From JACMPA01 sp035564115 (GTDB lineage Bacteria > Patescibacteriota > Saccharimonadia > Saccharimonadales > UBA4665), in the NCBI GenBank assembly GCA_035564115.1, contig DATMTN010000025.1:1-55644 (forward strand): a stretch of DNA of 55,644 nt, read 5' to 3'. The notes below the pieces were generated by a model that saw only the letters and a list, made by a program, of their open reading frames with translations, did no database searches and was not told the DNA's origin. Shown here piece after piece: positions 8,451 through 15,577 of the stretch (its first letter is position 1; each line of letters opens with the position of its first letter). Position numbers and translations under genes: made by a program.

Positions 8451-8479
8451 ATATTAGCATAAAGCTAGTGTTTTTTCAA
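8451..8479 (-). promoter_or_regulatory. Promoter of the acidic hypothetical gene, leaderless
   Basis: On the minus strand TTGAAA is followed by 17 nt and TAATAT, and ATG begins 7 nt after the -10. Transcription should therefore begin at or within a base of the start codon. Confidence 0.75.
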
Positions 8480-8520
8480 GAGTGATAATGGGGTAATTCT
8501 GACAATGCGTTGGGGCTGTG

Positions 8521-8553
8521 GGCGGCGGCGCCATGATATATAGCGCCGCCGCC
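8521..8553. terminator. GC-only 11-bp hairpin after the membrane protein gene
   Basis: GGCGGCGGCGC and GCGCCGCCGCC pair perfectly around an 11-nt AT-rich loop. No U tract follows on either strand, so it resembles the U-less terminators of high-GC bacteria. It lies 23 nt after the stop of the gene at 8577-9065. Confidence 0.6.
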
Positions 8554-8576
8554 AAGCCGAGATCACCCTAGATCAA

Positions 8577-9065
8577 CTACACAAACAGCTCGCTGACCGG
8601 CACGTACTCGTGAGAGTCCGTTTTGGTCTTGAGGCGCTTGCTGCCGAATCGGTGGTAACCGTACGTCTTGCAGACGGACACGAAACTCACCGCAAAAGCG
8701 AGGGCGACGATGCCGTCGAGCTCGCTTCCGTACTGGATGAGGGACACGTAGTACTTGCCGTACATGCAGATCGCCGCCGTGATTGCCAGCAGGGCTAGCA
8801 CCACGAGCAGTATCCACAACAGGAAGTTGCCCTTCGGGCCGTTCAGCTGGTGCTGGACCGTCCGCCTCACGAAGCCGAGGATGTCTCGGAGCTCGAGGAG
8901 CACGATGGTCAGCAGCAGGATCGATCCCACCCAAGCGATGAGCCGAACACCCACCGCGAACCAGTTCACGTCACCGATCACCCACGCCGCGAAGATAGCG
9001 ACGAGAGATCCGGAGATCAGTGCTAGGCAGAGCGTGATCTTGCTGTACAACATTGCCTTTTCCAT
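8577..9065 (-). CDS. Hypothetical four-helix membrane protein, probably transferred
   Basis: Family unknown. The 162-residue protein has four hydrophobic segments (about residues 10-30, 38-62, 82-112, 122-142) and a basic, then polar C-terminal tail. Almost every codon ends in G or C, unlike neighbours, which mix third positions freely. It has an independent consensus promoter (TTGACA-17-TAAAAT), a ~95-nt leader with two small hairpins, a Shine-Dalgarno (AAAGGA) before ATG, and the U-less GC hairpin downstream. In this window of leaderless genes that package looks imported, possibly from a high-GC host bacterium. The ATG at 9065 was preferred to an upstream in-frame ATG because of the Shine-Dalgarno. 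Confidence 0.65.
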   Translation of the reverse strand: MEKAMLYSKITLCLALISGSLVAIFAAWVIGDVNWFAVGVRLIAWVGSILLLTIVLLELRDILGFVRRTVQHQLNGPKGNFLLWILLVVLALLAITAAICMYGKYYVSLIQYGSELDGIVALAFAVSFVSVCKTYGYHRFGSKRLKTKTDSHEYVPVSELFV

Positions 9066-9166
9066 GACAGTTCCTTTCGAAACAGGGGGAAGATGGAAAT
9101 TGACTTGTCTCCGACGCATTGTCAGAAGGTGCGTCATAGTCACTGGATTGTGACATGAGCGGTGCT

Positions 9167-9195
9167 ATTTTACATTATTTAGGCTAATTTGTCAA
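9167..9195 (-). promoter_or_regulatory. Consensus promoter of the GC-rich membrane protein gene
   Basis: The minus strand reads TTGACA, 17 nt, TAAAAT. The predicted leader (about 9066-9160) contains hairpins GTCAC-AATCCA-GTGAC and GACGCA-N11-TGCGTC before the Shine-Dalgarno. Confidence 0.8.
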
Positions 9196-9203
9196 TAACC
9201 GAG

Positions 9204-10112
9204 CTAGCTACTAACTACTGTTACAGGCTTCGCTTGCTGCCGACAAGCATCTGAATGATACAACTTGGCCGGATCTTGCCTACAGGCTTCACAGATCAGT
9301 ACCAAATCATTGCAGCTCACCAGCGCACAGTTTTCAAAATTACTAGTCTTGCCCGAGCAGTGGACACACTCGCCGATGTCGACTGCTTTGTCGCTAAACT
9401 TCATACCCATGCGGTCGTCAAACACGTACAGCGAGCCCTCCCAGAGGCCGTCGTCAGCGAATTCTTCGCCATATTTCACGATGCCGCCATCAATCTGGTA
9501 CACATCATCAAAGCCACGGTTCTTCATGAGACTACTCAGGATTTCGCAGCGGATGCCACCGGTACAGTAGGTGACAATCTTTTTGTCTTTTAGGTGCTCG
9601 TATTTGTCGCTCTCCAGCTCACGAATGAAATCTTTAGTGGTGCGAGTGTCGGGCACGACAGCATTTTTGAACTTGCCGACTTTGGCTTCGTAGGCATTGC
9701 GACCATCGAAGAAAACGACATCATCACCGTACTGCTCCACGAGTTCATTGACCTGTTTCGGCTTAAGGTGCTTGCCGCCGCCGACTACGCCTTTTTCGTC
9801 GACTTTCAGTTCATTGGCCGCGCCGAAGGATACGATTTCGTCCCGAACTTTGATGCTGAGACGCGGGAAATGGTCGCGGGTGCCGTCACTCCATTTAAAA
9901 ACGATGTCTTTGAATCCTGCCAATTGTTTGGTCTGTTTGACGTACTTTTTTAGATCATCCATTTCGCCACCGACTGTACCGTTGATACCATGTTCGGAAA
10001 TAAGAATACGGCCCTTGAGGTTTAGTGATTCACAGAGGGTTCGTTGCCACAGCCGAATAGCCTCCGGGTCTTTGAGCGGAGTAAATTTGTAGTAGAGGAG
10101 GATCTTTTGCAT
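9204..10112 (-). CDS. trhO: tRNA uridine(34) hydroxylase / rhodanese-domain protein
   Basis: TrhO (YceA) hydroxylates uridine 34 of certain tRNAs. The 302-residue protein has the N-terminal UPF0176 domain (LKGRILISEHGINGTVGG near residue 35), a rhodanese domain with the active-site loop CTGGIRCE, and a Cys-rich tail (CVHCSGKTS, CALVSC, CEAC). Length and order match the family. TATAAT (10120-10125) ends exactly 7 nt before ATG and no Shine-Dalgarno is present, so the mRNA is probably leaderless. Confidence 0.92.
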   Translation of the reverse strand: MQKILLYYKFTPLKDPEAIRLWQRTLCESLNLKGRILISEHGINGTVGGEMDDLKKYVKQTKQLAGFKDIVFKWSDGTRDHFPRLSIKVRDEIVSFGAANELKVDEKGVVGGGKHLKPKQVNELVEQYGDDVVFFDGRNAYEAKVGKFKNAVVPDTRTTKDFIRELESDKYEHLKDKKIVTYCTGGIRCEILSSLMKNRGFDDVYQIDGGIVKYGEEFADDGLWEGSLYVFDDRMGMKFSDKAVDIGECVHCSGKTSNFENCALVSCNDLVLICEACRQDPAKLYHSDACRQQAKPVTVVSS

Positions 10113-10138
10113 CTGTTCTATTATACCGTAGGAACGGA

Positions 10139-10201
10139 GGTAAGGCGAAGCTTGCTTTTCCTTACCGAGTACCGCCCGGTTCGCTCGTTCCGCAGAACGA
10201 G
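10139..10201. terminator. Two stem-loops between the coiled protein gene and trhO
   Basis: GGTAAGG-N14-CCTTACC (10139-10166) and CTCGTTC-CGCA-GAACGAG (10184-10201) lie just after the stop of the upstream minus-strand gene and before the trhO -10 box. They probably end that transcript. Only a short U-rich stretch follows. Confidence 0.5.
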
Positions 10202-10210
10202 TATTCCTTG

Positions 10211-11674
10211 TTAGCGAACGGCTAGCATAACCGCCACGACCACTAGCACGACGATAAGTGTGGTCCAGGCTCCAATAAGTATTCGCTTAGTGTGGCTCTG
10301 CTTGGCTTTCTTGGCTTCGGTTGCGGCCTGCTTCACAGTTTGGTGCATCCGGGCAGTATTTGGTGAAGCAGGTTCAGCAAGCAGGTGGGCCCTGCCCTCA
10401 GTCGCTGACTGTGGTTGCGCCGCATCTACGCTGGCGTAACTTGCTGCCAGACGGTCACGCATTTGGGGGTCACGTTCATACTGCATTTGTTTCACGATCC
10501 GTTCTTTCTGAAGTCCGCGCTTCAGATCACCACCCCGCAGATGCTCTTGGGCGAGACGCCGTAGGCCTGGTTCAGTTATCTGCTTCGCTTCATAAATCTT
10601 CTTGAGGCTCGTACCCTCAATGGTGATATCCGCAGCCAGGGCGAGCACTTCACGAGTGCTCATCTGTGGTACGTCTTCGGCAGTCACGCGCTCGGGATTT
10701 GTAGCGACTGGATGTTCGACGTTTGGACCGGGGTTCGTGACAACTTCGGCTCGGCGTGGGCTACTCGTAGCTCGCTCGTTTTGCGGTTCACGCGGCGTGG
10801 TTTCGGCAGCAGACGGGTGGAGTTGGTTGTACCGATCACGGGCTTGCTGACGGATGATTTGCTCCTGGGCGGCAATCCCACTGCGGGTCTCAGAAATTTG
10901 AGTCTCCAGTCTCTTCGTAACGGCACGCATCCTTTTTTCGGTCTTAATACGACCACGACGTCGACCGAGTAAGTAGCCCAGCACACCGCCAGCAAAGAAA
11001 TATGAAGCCTCGTCACGCATATCACGGCGCTCATTTGACCGGGGAGCTAGATTTGGAATGGCTGGTGCGGCACCAAAGCTAGCCTCCGTCGCTCGCGGCG
11101 AGAATGGTAGCGATGGTGCAACGGTCTCGGAGGTGGATTCATCCTTGTCACTCAGATCGATTGCCTCATCATCGAGGAACTCGGCTGGAGTAACTTCAAC
11201 TGGTTCCTGGGTTGCCTCAATTGGTGCCGCTTCAGCATCTTGCATAATATGGCGCAGATACTCGATATTCGCGTGGCGGGCGGCTGCTTCTGCCGGGTCT
11301 TCATCGGGAGCCTGGCCGGCTTCGAGCTCAGCCAGCTTTTCGGCAGCATAGTCTTGTGATATTTCGACTTGTTCACGCTCAGTGAGCTCTGCAATCGCAG
11401 CGTCTTCAGCTTCCTCTACAGAGCTTTCCGACCCTGCTTCAGTTTTATCTACTTTGAAGGACTCGAGCGTAGGTTCGCCTTTAGGTCTCTCGCCACCCTC
11501 TTTTGGAATAAGTTTTTCCCAGATACTTGAAGCATCAGCAAGCTTCTCGGCAGCATCAGTTTTCTTGGCAAATTCGAAGGTACGACCGCCTAGGCCAGCT
11601 GCTTTGCTCGCCTTCTTTTCTTTGCCGTCGTCCTTGGACTCGGCAGAGGGATCTTCGCCTGAATAGCCTTCCAT
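10211..11674 (-). CDS. Hypothetical acidic, partly disordered protein with C-terminal membrane anchor
   Basis: Family unknown. The 487-residue protein begins with about 210 acidic, low-complexity residues. Near residue 220 a glycine-rich hydrophobic stretch (SYFFAGGVLGYLLGRRRGR) precedes a basic coiled-coil-like part (EKRMRAVTKRLETQISETRSG). A second charged region follows, and a C-terminal helix (LIGAWTTLIVVLVVVAVML) ends the protein. It looks like a tail-anchored or hairpin membrane protein with large cytoplasmic parts. TAAAAT (11683-11688) ends 8 nt before ATG, indicating a leaderless transcript. Confidence 0.72.
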   Translation of the reverse strand: MEGYSGEDPSAESKDDGKEKKASKAAGLGGRTFEFAKKTDAAEKLADASSIWEKLIPKEGGERPKGEPTLESFKVDKTEAGSESSVEEAEDAAIAELTEREQVEISQDYAAEKLAELEAGQAPDEDPAEAAARHANIEYLRHIMQDAEAAPIEATQEPVEVTPAEFLDDEAIDLSDKDESTSETVAPSLPFSPRATEASFGAAPAIPNLAPRSNERRDMRDEASYFFAGGVLGYLLGRRRGRIKTEKRMRAVTKRLETQISETRSGIAAQEQIIRQQARDRYNQLHPSAAETTPREPQNERATSSPRRAEVVTNPGPNVEHPVATNPERVTAEDVPQMSTREVLALAADITIEGTSLKKIYEAKQITEPGLRRLAQEHLRGGDLKRGLQKERIVKQMQYERDPQMRDRLAASYASVDAAQPQSATEGRAHLLAEPASPNTARMHQTVKQAATEAKKAKQSHTKRILIGAWTTLIVVLVVVAVMLAVR

Positions 11675-11697
11675 ACGTTCTAATTTTAGGATAAGTG

Positions 11698-11727
11698 TTT
11701 ACAACAGAGAACACCATAGTATATGAT
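11698..11727 (+). promoter_or_regulatory. Putative promoter of the leader peptide-ABC exporter unit
   Basis: TTTACA at 11698 is followed by 18 nt and TATGAT. This would start an RNA near 11734 with about 200 nt before the exporter start codon. The spacing is slightly long, so the exact boxes are tentative. Confidence 0.45.
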
Positions 11728-11780
11728 ATAAACCTGATATTAGCAACCTGCTCGTGCAGGCATAACCCGGAGGCCAAAAA

Positions 11781-11849
11781 ATGTTCAGTACTATTCAGAC
11801 CGTTAAGACGACGCGTGGCCCTCGGGGCATGTATTCTCTTTCGATCTAG
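11781..11849 (+). CDS. Putative 22-residue leader peptide
   Basis: A short frame, MFSTIQTVKTTRGPRGMYSL plus SI, starts with ATG 7 nt after GGAGG, one of the better ribosome binding sites in the region. It stops at 11847-11849, 84 nt before the ABC exporter. A hairpin (GCTAGC-AGAGTGA-GCTAGC, 11855-11873) follows directly. Together they look like a translation-controlled attenuator of the kind placed before drug or peptide exporters. The function is inference. Confidence 0.45.
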   Translation: MFSTIQTVKTTRGPRGMYSLSI

Positions 11850-11933
11850 CACCCAGCTAGCAGAGTGAGCTAGCAGCAAAATTAACTCCACCTACTCACA
11901 AATCTAAACGACGGTTCGAGGAGGAACCGCTCT

Positions 11934-13724
11934 ATGAAAACTAACGCAAAAGAACGCCACGCCGCCCGACGGGTGGCCCGCTACTACTGGAATCATGCAC
12001 TCAAGTACCGCTCACATGTAGTCGGGCTGCTGCTCGCCATCCCCCTGACCGTGCTCGTGAACAGCTTCCTGCCGACATTTATCGTTGCGAATGTACTCAG
12101 TCGTATCGCCTCACACAACTTCCAAGCGCATAACTTATGGGGCAGCTTTGGGCCAGAGCTCGTCCTCTACACACTCCTGACACTAGGTGGCATCTTGACC
12201 TGGCGTTTCGCCGATCGATTCGCGTGGAAGTTAGAGATGAACGTGCAACGCGATATTGCCGAGGAGGTATTCGCAAAGTTGCTCGACCAAAGTGCCGATT
12301 TCCACGCCAACCACTTCACGGGCTCACTCGTGTCGGCCAACAGTAAACTACTTGGTGGCTATGTCCGCGTCGCTGACACGACTATTTTCCAGGTATACCC
12401 GATGCTCATGAGCATTATATTTGCCGTTGCCGTCCTGCTGTTCAAAGCACCACTGTTCGCGGTATTGCTCGTGCTGTTCAGTAGTATCTTCATGATGCTC
12501 GCCTTCACCATCTCGCACCCAGTTCGTAAGGCAAGCAAGGCATTCGCCAGCGCCGAAAGTCGACAGACTGGCTACTTGGCCGATGTCATCACGAACAGCA
12601 TGGCAGTGAAAAGCTTTGCCAGTGGAAAATTTGAACGCCGACGCTTTGGTGAGGCGACCACGAAGACCCAGCACTTACTCGGGAAATTCGCGTCCATACA
12701 TCGCAAACAAATGAATCTGCTCGGCAGTACCAACCGCTTGATATCGAGTAGCGCCCTGATAGCAGCTGTAGTTTGCGTAATGTACTTTAACGCCAATGTC
12801 GGCACGGTATTCCTAATCCTGAGCTATACGTCTACCATCGTGGATCAGCTGTTTGGGTTCGGGAACAACTCACTGCGAAACTACAGCCGAGCATTTGGTG
12901 ATGCCGCTGAAATGGTCGAGATCATCCAGGAAACGCCGAAGGTTCTCGATCCGGCAAAGCCTAAGAAGCTGCGCATGAAACGCGGCCTCGTAACTTTCAA
13001 TGATGTGAGCTTTACACATGACGGCTCAGAGCGACCACTCTTCGAAGGGTTCAATGTACGCATCAAGCCAGGCGAAAAGGTCGGTCTGGTTGGTCACTCC
13101 GGCTCTGGCAAGACGACATTTACGCGCTTGTTACTGCGGTTTTCAGACATTCAAGCTGGCGAGATATCGATCGATGATCAGAGTATTGCGGCCGTAACGC
13201 AGGATGACTTGCGCAGCCAGATTGCCTATGTACCACAAGAACCATTGCTGTTTCACCGCACAATCCGCGAGAATATTGCGTACGGCCAAATGAGCGTAGA
13301 CTCTAGAGCCGTGTCGGCAGTTGCCAAGATGGCACATGCCGATGAATTCATCAGTACCCTGCCGCAGGGCTACGACACGCTAGTAGGCGAACGCGGTGTA
13401 AAGCTCAGTGGTGGTCAGCGCCAGCGAATCGCCATCGCCCGAGCTATGCTGAAGAACGCGCCTGTACTGTTGTTAGATGAGGCAACTTCAGCACTCGACT
13501 CAGAGAGCGAAGTGCTTATTCAGGATGCGCTGTGGAAGCTCATGGAAGGCCGCACAGCTATCGTAATTGCGCACCGGCTGAGTACCATTCAGAAGATGGA
13601 TCGCATCATCGTCATGGATAACGGTAAAATTGTCGAGGAAGGTTCGCACAAAGACTTACTCGCACAGAATGGCGAGTATGCCAAGCTGTGGGCCCACCAA
13701 TCAGGCGGGTTTATTGAGGAGTAA
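11934..13724 (+). CDS. ABC exporter, fused membrane and ATPase domains
   Basis: This 596-residue half-transporter should work as a homodimer or with a partner exporting lipids, peptides or drugs. Residues 1-320 form a type-I exporter membrane domain with six predicted helices. The nucleotide-binding domain shows Walker A GHSGSGKTT, a Q-loop YVPQEPLLFH, the signature LSGGQRQRIAIARA, Walker B VLLLDEATSALD and the H-loop IVIAHRLST. ATG follows GAGGAGG, a full Shine-Dalgarno, in contrast to the leaderless neighbours. A ~200-nt leader with a peptide frame and a hairpin precedes it. A bidirectional terminator follows. The substrate cannot be told from sequence. Confidence 0.92.
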   Translation: MKTNAKERHAARRVARYYWNHALKYRSHVVGLLLAIPLTVLVNSFLPTFIVANVLSRIASHNFQAHNLWGSFGPELVLYTLLTLGGILTWRFADRFAWKLEMNVQRDIAEEVFAKLLDQSADFHANHFTGSLVSANSKLLGGYVRVADTTIFQVYPMLMSIIFAVAVLLFKAPLFAVLLVLFSSIFMMLAFTISHPVRKASKAFASAESRQTGYLADVITNSMAVKSFASGKFERRRFGEATTKTQHLLGKFASIHRKQMNLLGSTNRLISSSALIAAVVCVMYFNANVGTVFLILSYTSTIVDQLFGFGNNSLRNYSRAFGDAAEMVEIIQETPKVLDPAKPKKLRMKRGLVTFNDVSFTHDGSERPLFEGFNVRIKPGEKVGLVGHSGSGKTTFTRLLLRFSDIQAGEISIDDQSIAAVTQDDLRSQIAYVPQEPLLFHRTIRENIAYGQMSVDSRAVSAVAKMAHADEFISTLPQGYDTLVGERGVKLSGGQRQRIAIARAMLKNAPVLLLDEATSALDSESEVLIQDALWKLMEGRTAIVIAHRLSTIQKMDRIIVMDNGKIVEEGSHKDLLAQNGEYAKLWAHQSGGFIEE

Positions 13725-13741
13725 TACACTCCAGCCCAAAG

Positions 13742-13772
13742 AAAAGAGCCGGCACTTCTGTCGGCTCTTTTT
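13742..13772. terminator. Bidirectional intrinsic terminator
   Basis: AAAAGAGCCG-N10-CGGCTCTTTTT lies between the convergent ABC exporter and L25 genes. A-tract and T-tract symmetry serves both strands. Confidence 0.92.
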
Positions 13773-13789
13773 AGGTATGTAGGCTAGAA

Positions 13790-14500
13790 CTATTCGGCTT
13801 TTTCTTCGGCAGCTTCAGCTTGCTTTTCAGCTTCTAAACCTTCAGCAGAGTCGCCGGCATCGGCGTCGCCAGTCGCTTCCTCGGCAGTTGCGTCACCGCC
13901 GGCAGCATCGTTGGCAGCAGCCAGAGCGCTCGGCTCAAATACTGATGCAACTGCATGAGCCGCTTCAGTCAGAACTTCGACATTGGTAGGAACCTGCAGG
14001 TCCGCTACCGTCACATGGTCACCAACCTCTACGAGCTTTTCGGCATCATAGAATACGGCGTCGGGAATGTTGCCTGGAGTTGACTTAACTTGGATAGTTT
14101 CAAGCTGTGTCAGGACGATAAGGCCCGTACGTTCGGCAGGCGAAGATTGATTCTCCTCGTCAGCGTACTTCGGGTGAATCGGCACTTCTGCTTCTACTTG
14201 CTGGTTCTTGTTCACGGCATTGAATACTAGGTGTGTTAGCTGATTTTTCTTGGGCTCAAACTCAGCGTCCTTGATAAGTACGGTGTAGGTGTGGCCAGGG
14301 GCCTTGAGTTCAATTGGGTGGTGCTTGCCAGCGTGCTTGTAAACACGCAGAAAATCGAGATATGGACCCTGGACAGTAACCGAATCCTTGCCGTGGTCGT
14401 GGATAACTGCGGGTATGATACCCTCTTTGCGTAGGTGCTTTACACCCTTACCTGTGACGCTGCGGGCTGCAACTTCTAATGTGATTGAATCTTGCGACAT
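13790..14500 (-). CDS. rplY: Ribosomal protein L25 / general stress protein Ctc
   Basis: L25 binds 5S rRNA. This is the long Ctc form: an N-terminal L25 domain (VAARSVTGKGVKHLRKEGII, residues 9-28) and a C-terminal TL5-type beta domain. An Ala/Glu-rich acidic tail of about 45 residues follows, rich in AEEATGDADAGDSAEG. ATG at 14500 follows AGGAGGG at a good distance, so the upstream in-frame codons are not used. Unlike many neighbours this gene has a classic leader with a Shine-Dalgarno. Confidence 0.92.
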   Translation of the reverse strand: MSQDSITLEVAARSVTGKGVKHLRKEGIIPAVIHDHGKDSVTVQGPYLDFLRVYKHAGKHHPIELKAPGHTYTVLIKDAEFEPKKNQLTHLVFNAVNKNQQVEAEVPIHPKYADEENQSSPAERTGLIVLTQLETIQVKSTPGNIPDAVFYDAEKLVEVGDHVTVADLQVPTNVEVLTEAAHAVASVFEPSALAAANDAAGGDATAEEATGDADAGDSAEGLEAEKQAEAAEEKAE

Positions 14501-14585
14501 GCTATGTATCCCTCCTGTGGTCGTCAAACGTGTCCCCTAAGTATATCAGATACACACAAGCTGCGCTGTGCTACACTAGGCGGTA

Positions 14586-15206
14586 ATGTTTGACGTCAAC
14601 CATCTCGTCCAAGCCGGCGGCTTACTCGTTATCTCACTTATAATCTTTGCCGAATCCGGCATGATGGTCGGCTTTTTCTTCCCTGGAGACACCCTACTCT
14701 TTTCCGCAGGTATCTTTGCCGCCAGCGGCAAGCTATCCATCGGTCTCGCTCTTGCTTGTATCGCTGTTGCAGCCATTCTGGGCGACAACATTGGTTATCT
14801 GATTGGCAAGTCTCTCGGTCATCGTTTGTTCACCAAGGATAGTGTCGTATTCCGCAAAGAGTACATAAGCCAGGCTGAAAAGTTTTACGAGAAGTACGGT
14901 AGCAAGACGATGCTAATTGCCCACTTCGTACCTATTATCCGCACCTTTGCCCCCGTGACCGCGGGAGCCGGCAACATGGACCACAAACAGTTCTTTATCT
15001 TTGATGCCATTGGTGATATTGCCTGGACACTGCTCGTTACACTTCTGGGTTACTTCGTCGGCAGCAAGATTCCAGGCATCGAACACTACATCGAACCGGT
15101 TATGATCTTAGTTATCCTGGCTGTTCTCATCCCAAGTATCGTGCACGCGTTCCGAGATGACAAGATCCGGACAGCGTTTACATCAAAGCTGCGCCGCAAC
15201 AAGTAA
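14586..15206 (+). CDS. DedA-family membrane protein
   Basis: The 206-residue protein is a DedA/SNARE-associated family member, likely an undecaprenyl-phosphate or lipid flippase linked to envelope homeostasis. The key motifs are FAESGMMVGFFFPGDTLLF, GDNIGYLIG and HFVPIIRTFAPVTAGAG. Four to five helices are predicted. TACACT (14572-14577) ends 8 nt before ATG, suggesting leaderless transcription, though AGGCGG could act as a weak ribosome site. It converges with the small gene at 15208 with a single base between the two stops. Confidence 0.88.
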   Translation: MFDVNHLVQAGGLLVISLIIFAESGMMVGFFFPGDTLLFSAGIFAASGKLSIGLALACIAVAAILGDNIGYLIGKSLGHRLFTKDSVVFRKEYISQAEKFYEKYGSKTMLIAHFVPIIRTFAPVTAGAGNMDHKQFFIFDAIGDIAWTLLVTLLGYFVGSKIPGIEHYIEPVMILVILAVLIPSIVHAFRDDKIRTAFTSKLRRNK

Positions 15207-15207
15207 A

Positions 15208-15573
15208 CTATTGTTTCTCGGACTCAAGCGCCAACCGCAATGCTTCTGCATGTTGTGAGAGGGTCCGTGCCTGATGGGTGATCTTGCTCGTTGCGTTAGA
15301 GGCCATGCGCACTAAATGTTTCTGGTCCCGGCGACTCATATCGGCATAGTGGCTCATCACTCCACGTGTAGCAAGTCGCTCATCTAATATCACCGGCCAT
15401 TCCTTATCGGGTGTCCACTCGTGTTCAATTTCGGCAGCAATAATACCAGCATACCGTATCGTATTTAACCCGTTTGGCAACTCCCCGTTGAGGCGCTTCT
15501 GAGCGTAAATATCGAAGATGGCTGTCGTGCTAGATTTGCAATTGTCACGGTCATTAGTCCAAGTCTCTGCCAT
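15208..15573 (-). CDS. Hypothetical protein downstream of uvrA
   Basis: Family unknown. The 121-residue soluble protein has no signal peptide or membrane helix. It shows a mostly helical pattern ending in ALRLALESEKQ. The ATG at 15573 lies 4 nt after the uvrA stop, so it is probably cotranscribed and coupled to uvrA; a longer in-frame reading would run back inside uvrA and has no support. Confidence 0.65.
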   Translation of the reverse strand: MAETWTNDRDNCKSSTTAIFDIYAQKRLNGELPNGLNTIRYAGIIAAEIEHEWTPDKEWPVILDERLATRGVMSHYADMSRRDQKHLVRMASNATSKITHQARTLSQHAEALRLALESEKQ

Positions 15574-15577
15574 GGCG

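Noticed and set aside
8971..9156. A 61-codon minus-strand frame starting in the leader of the membrane protein gene
   Set aside because: It overlaps the real gene in another frame, lacks a ribosome site, and has no family features; the leader is better read as untranslated.
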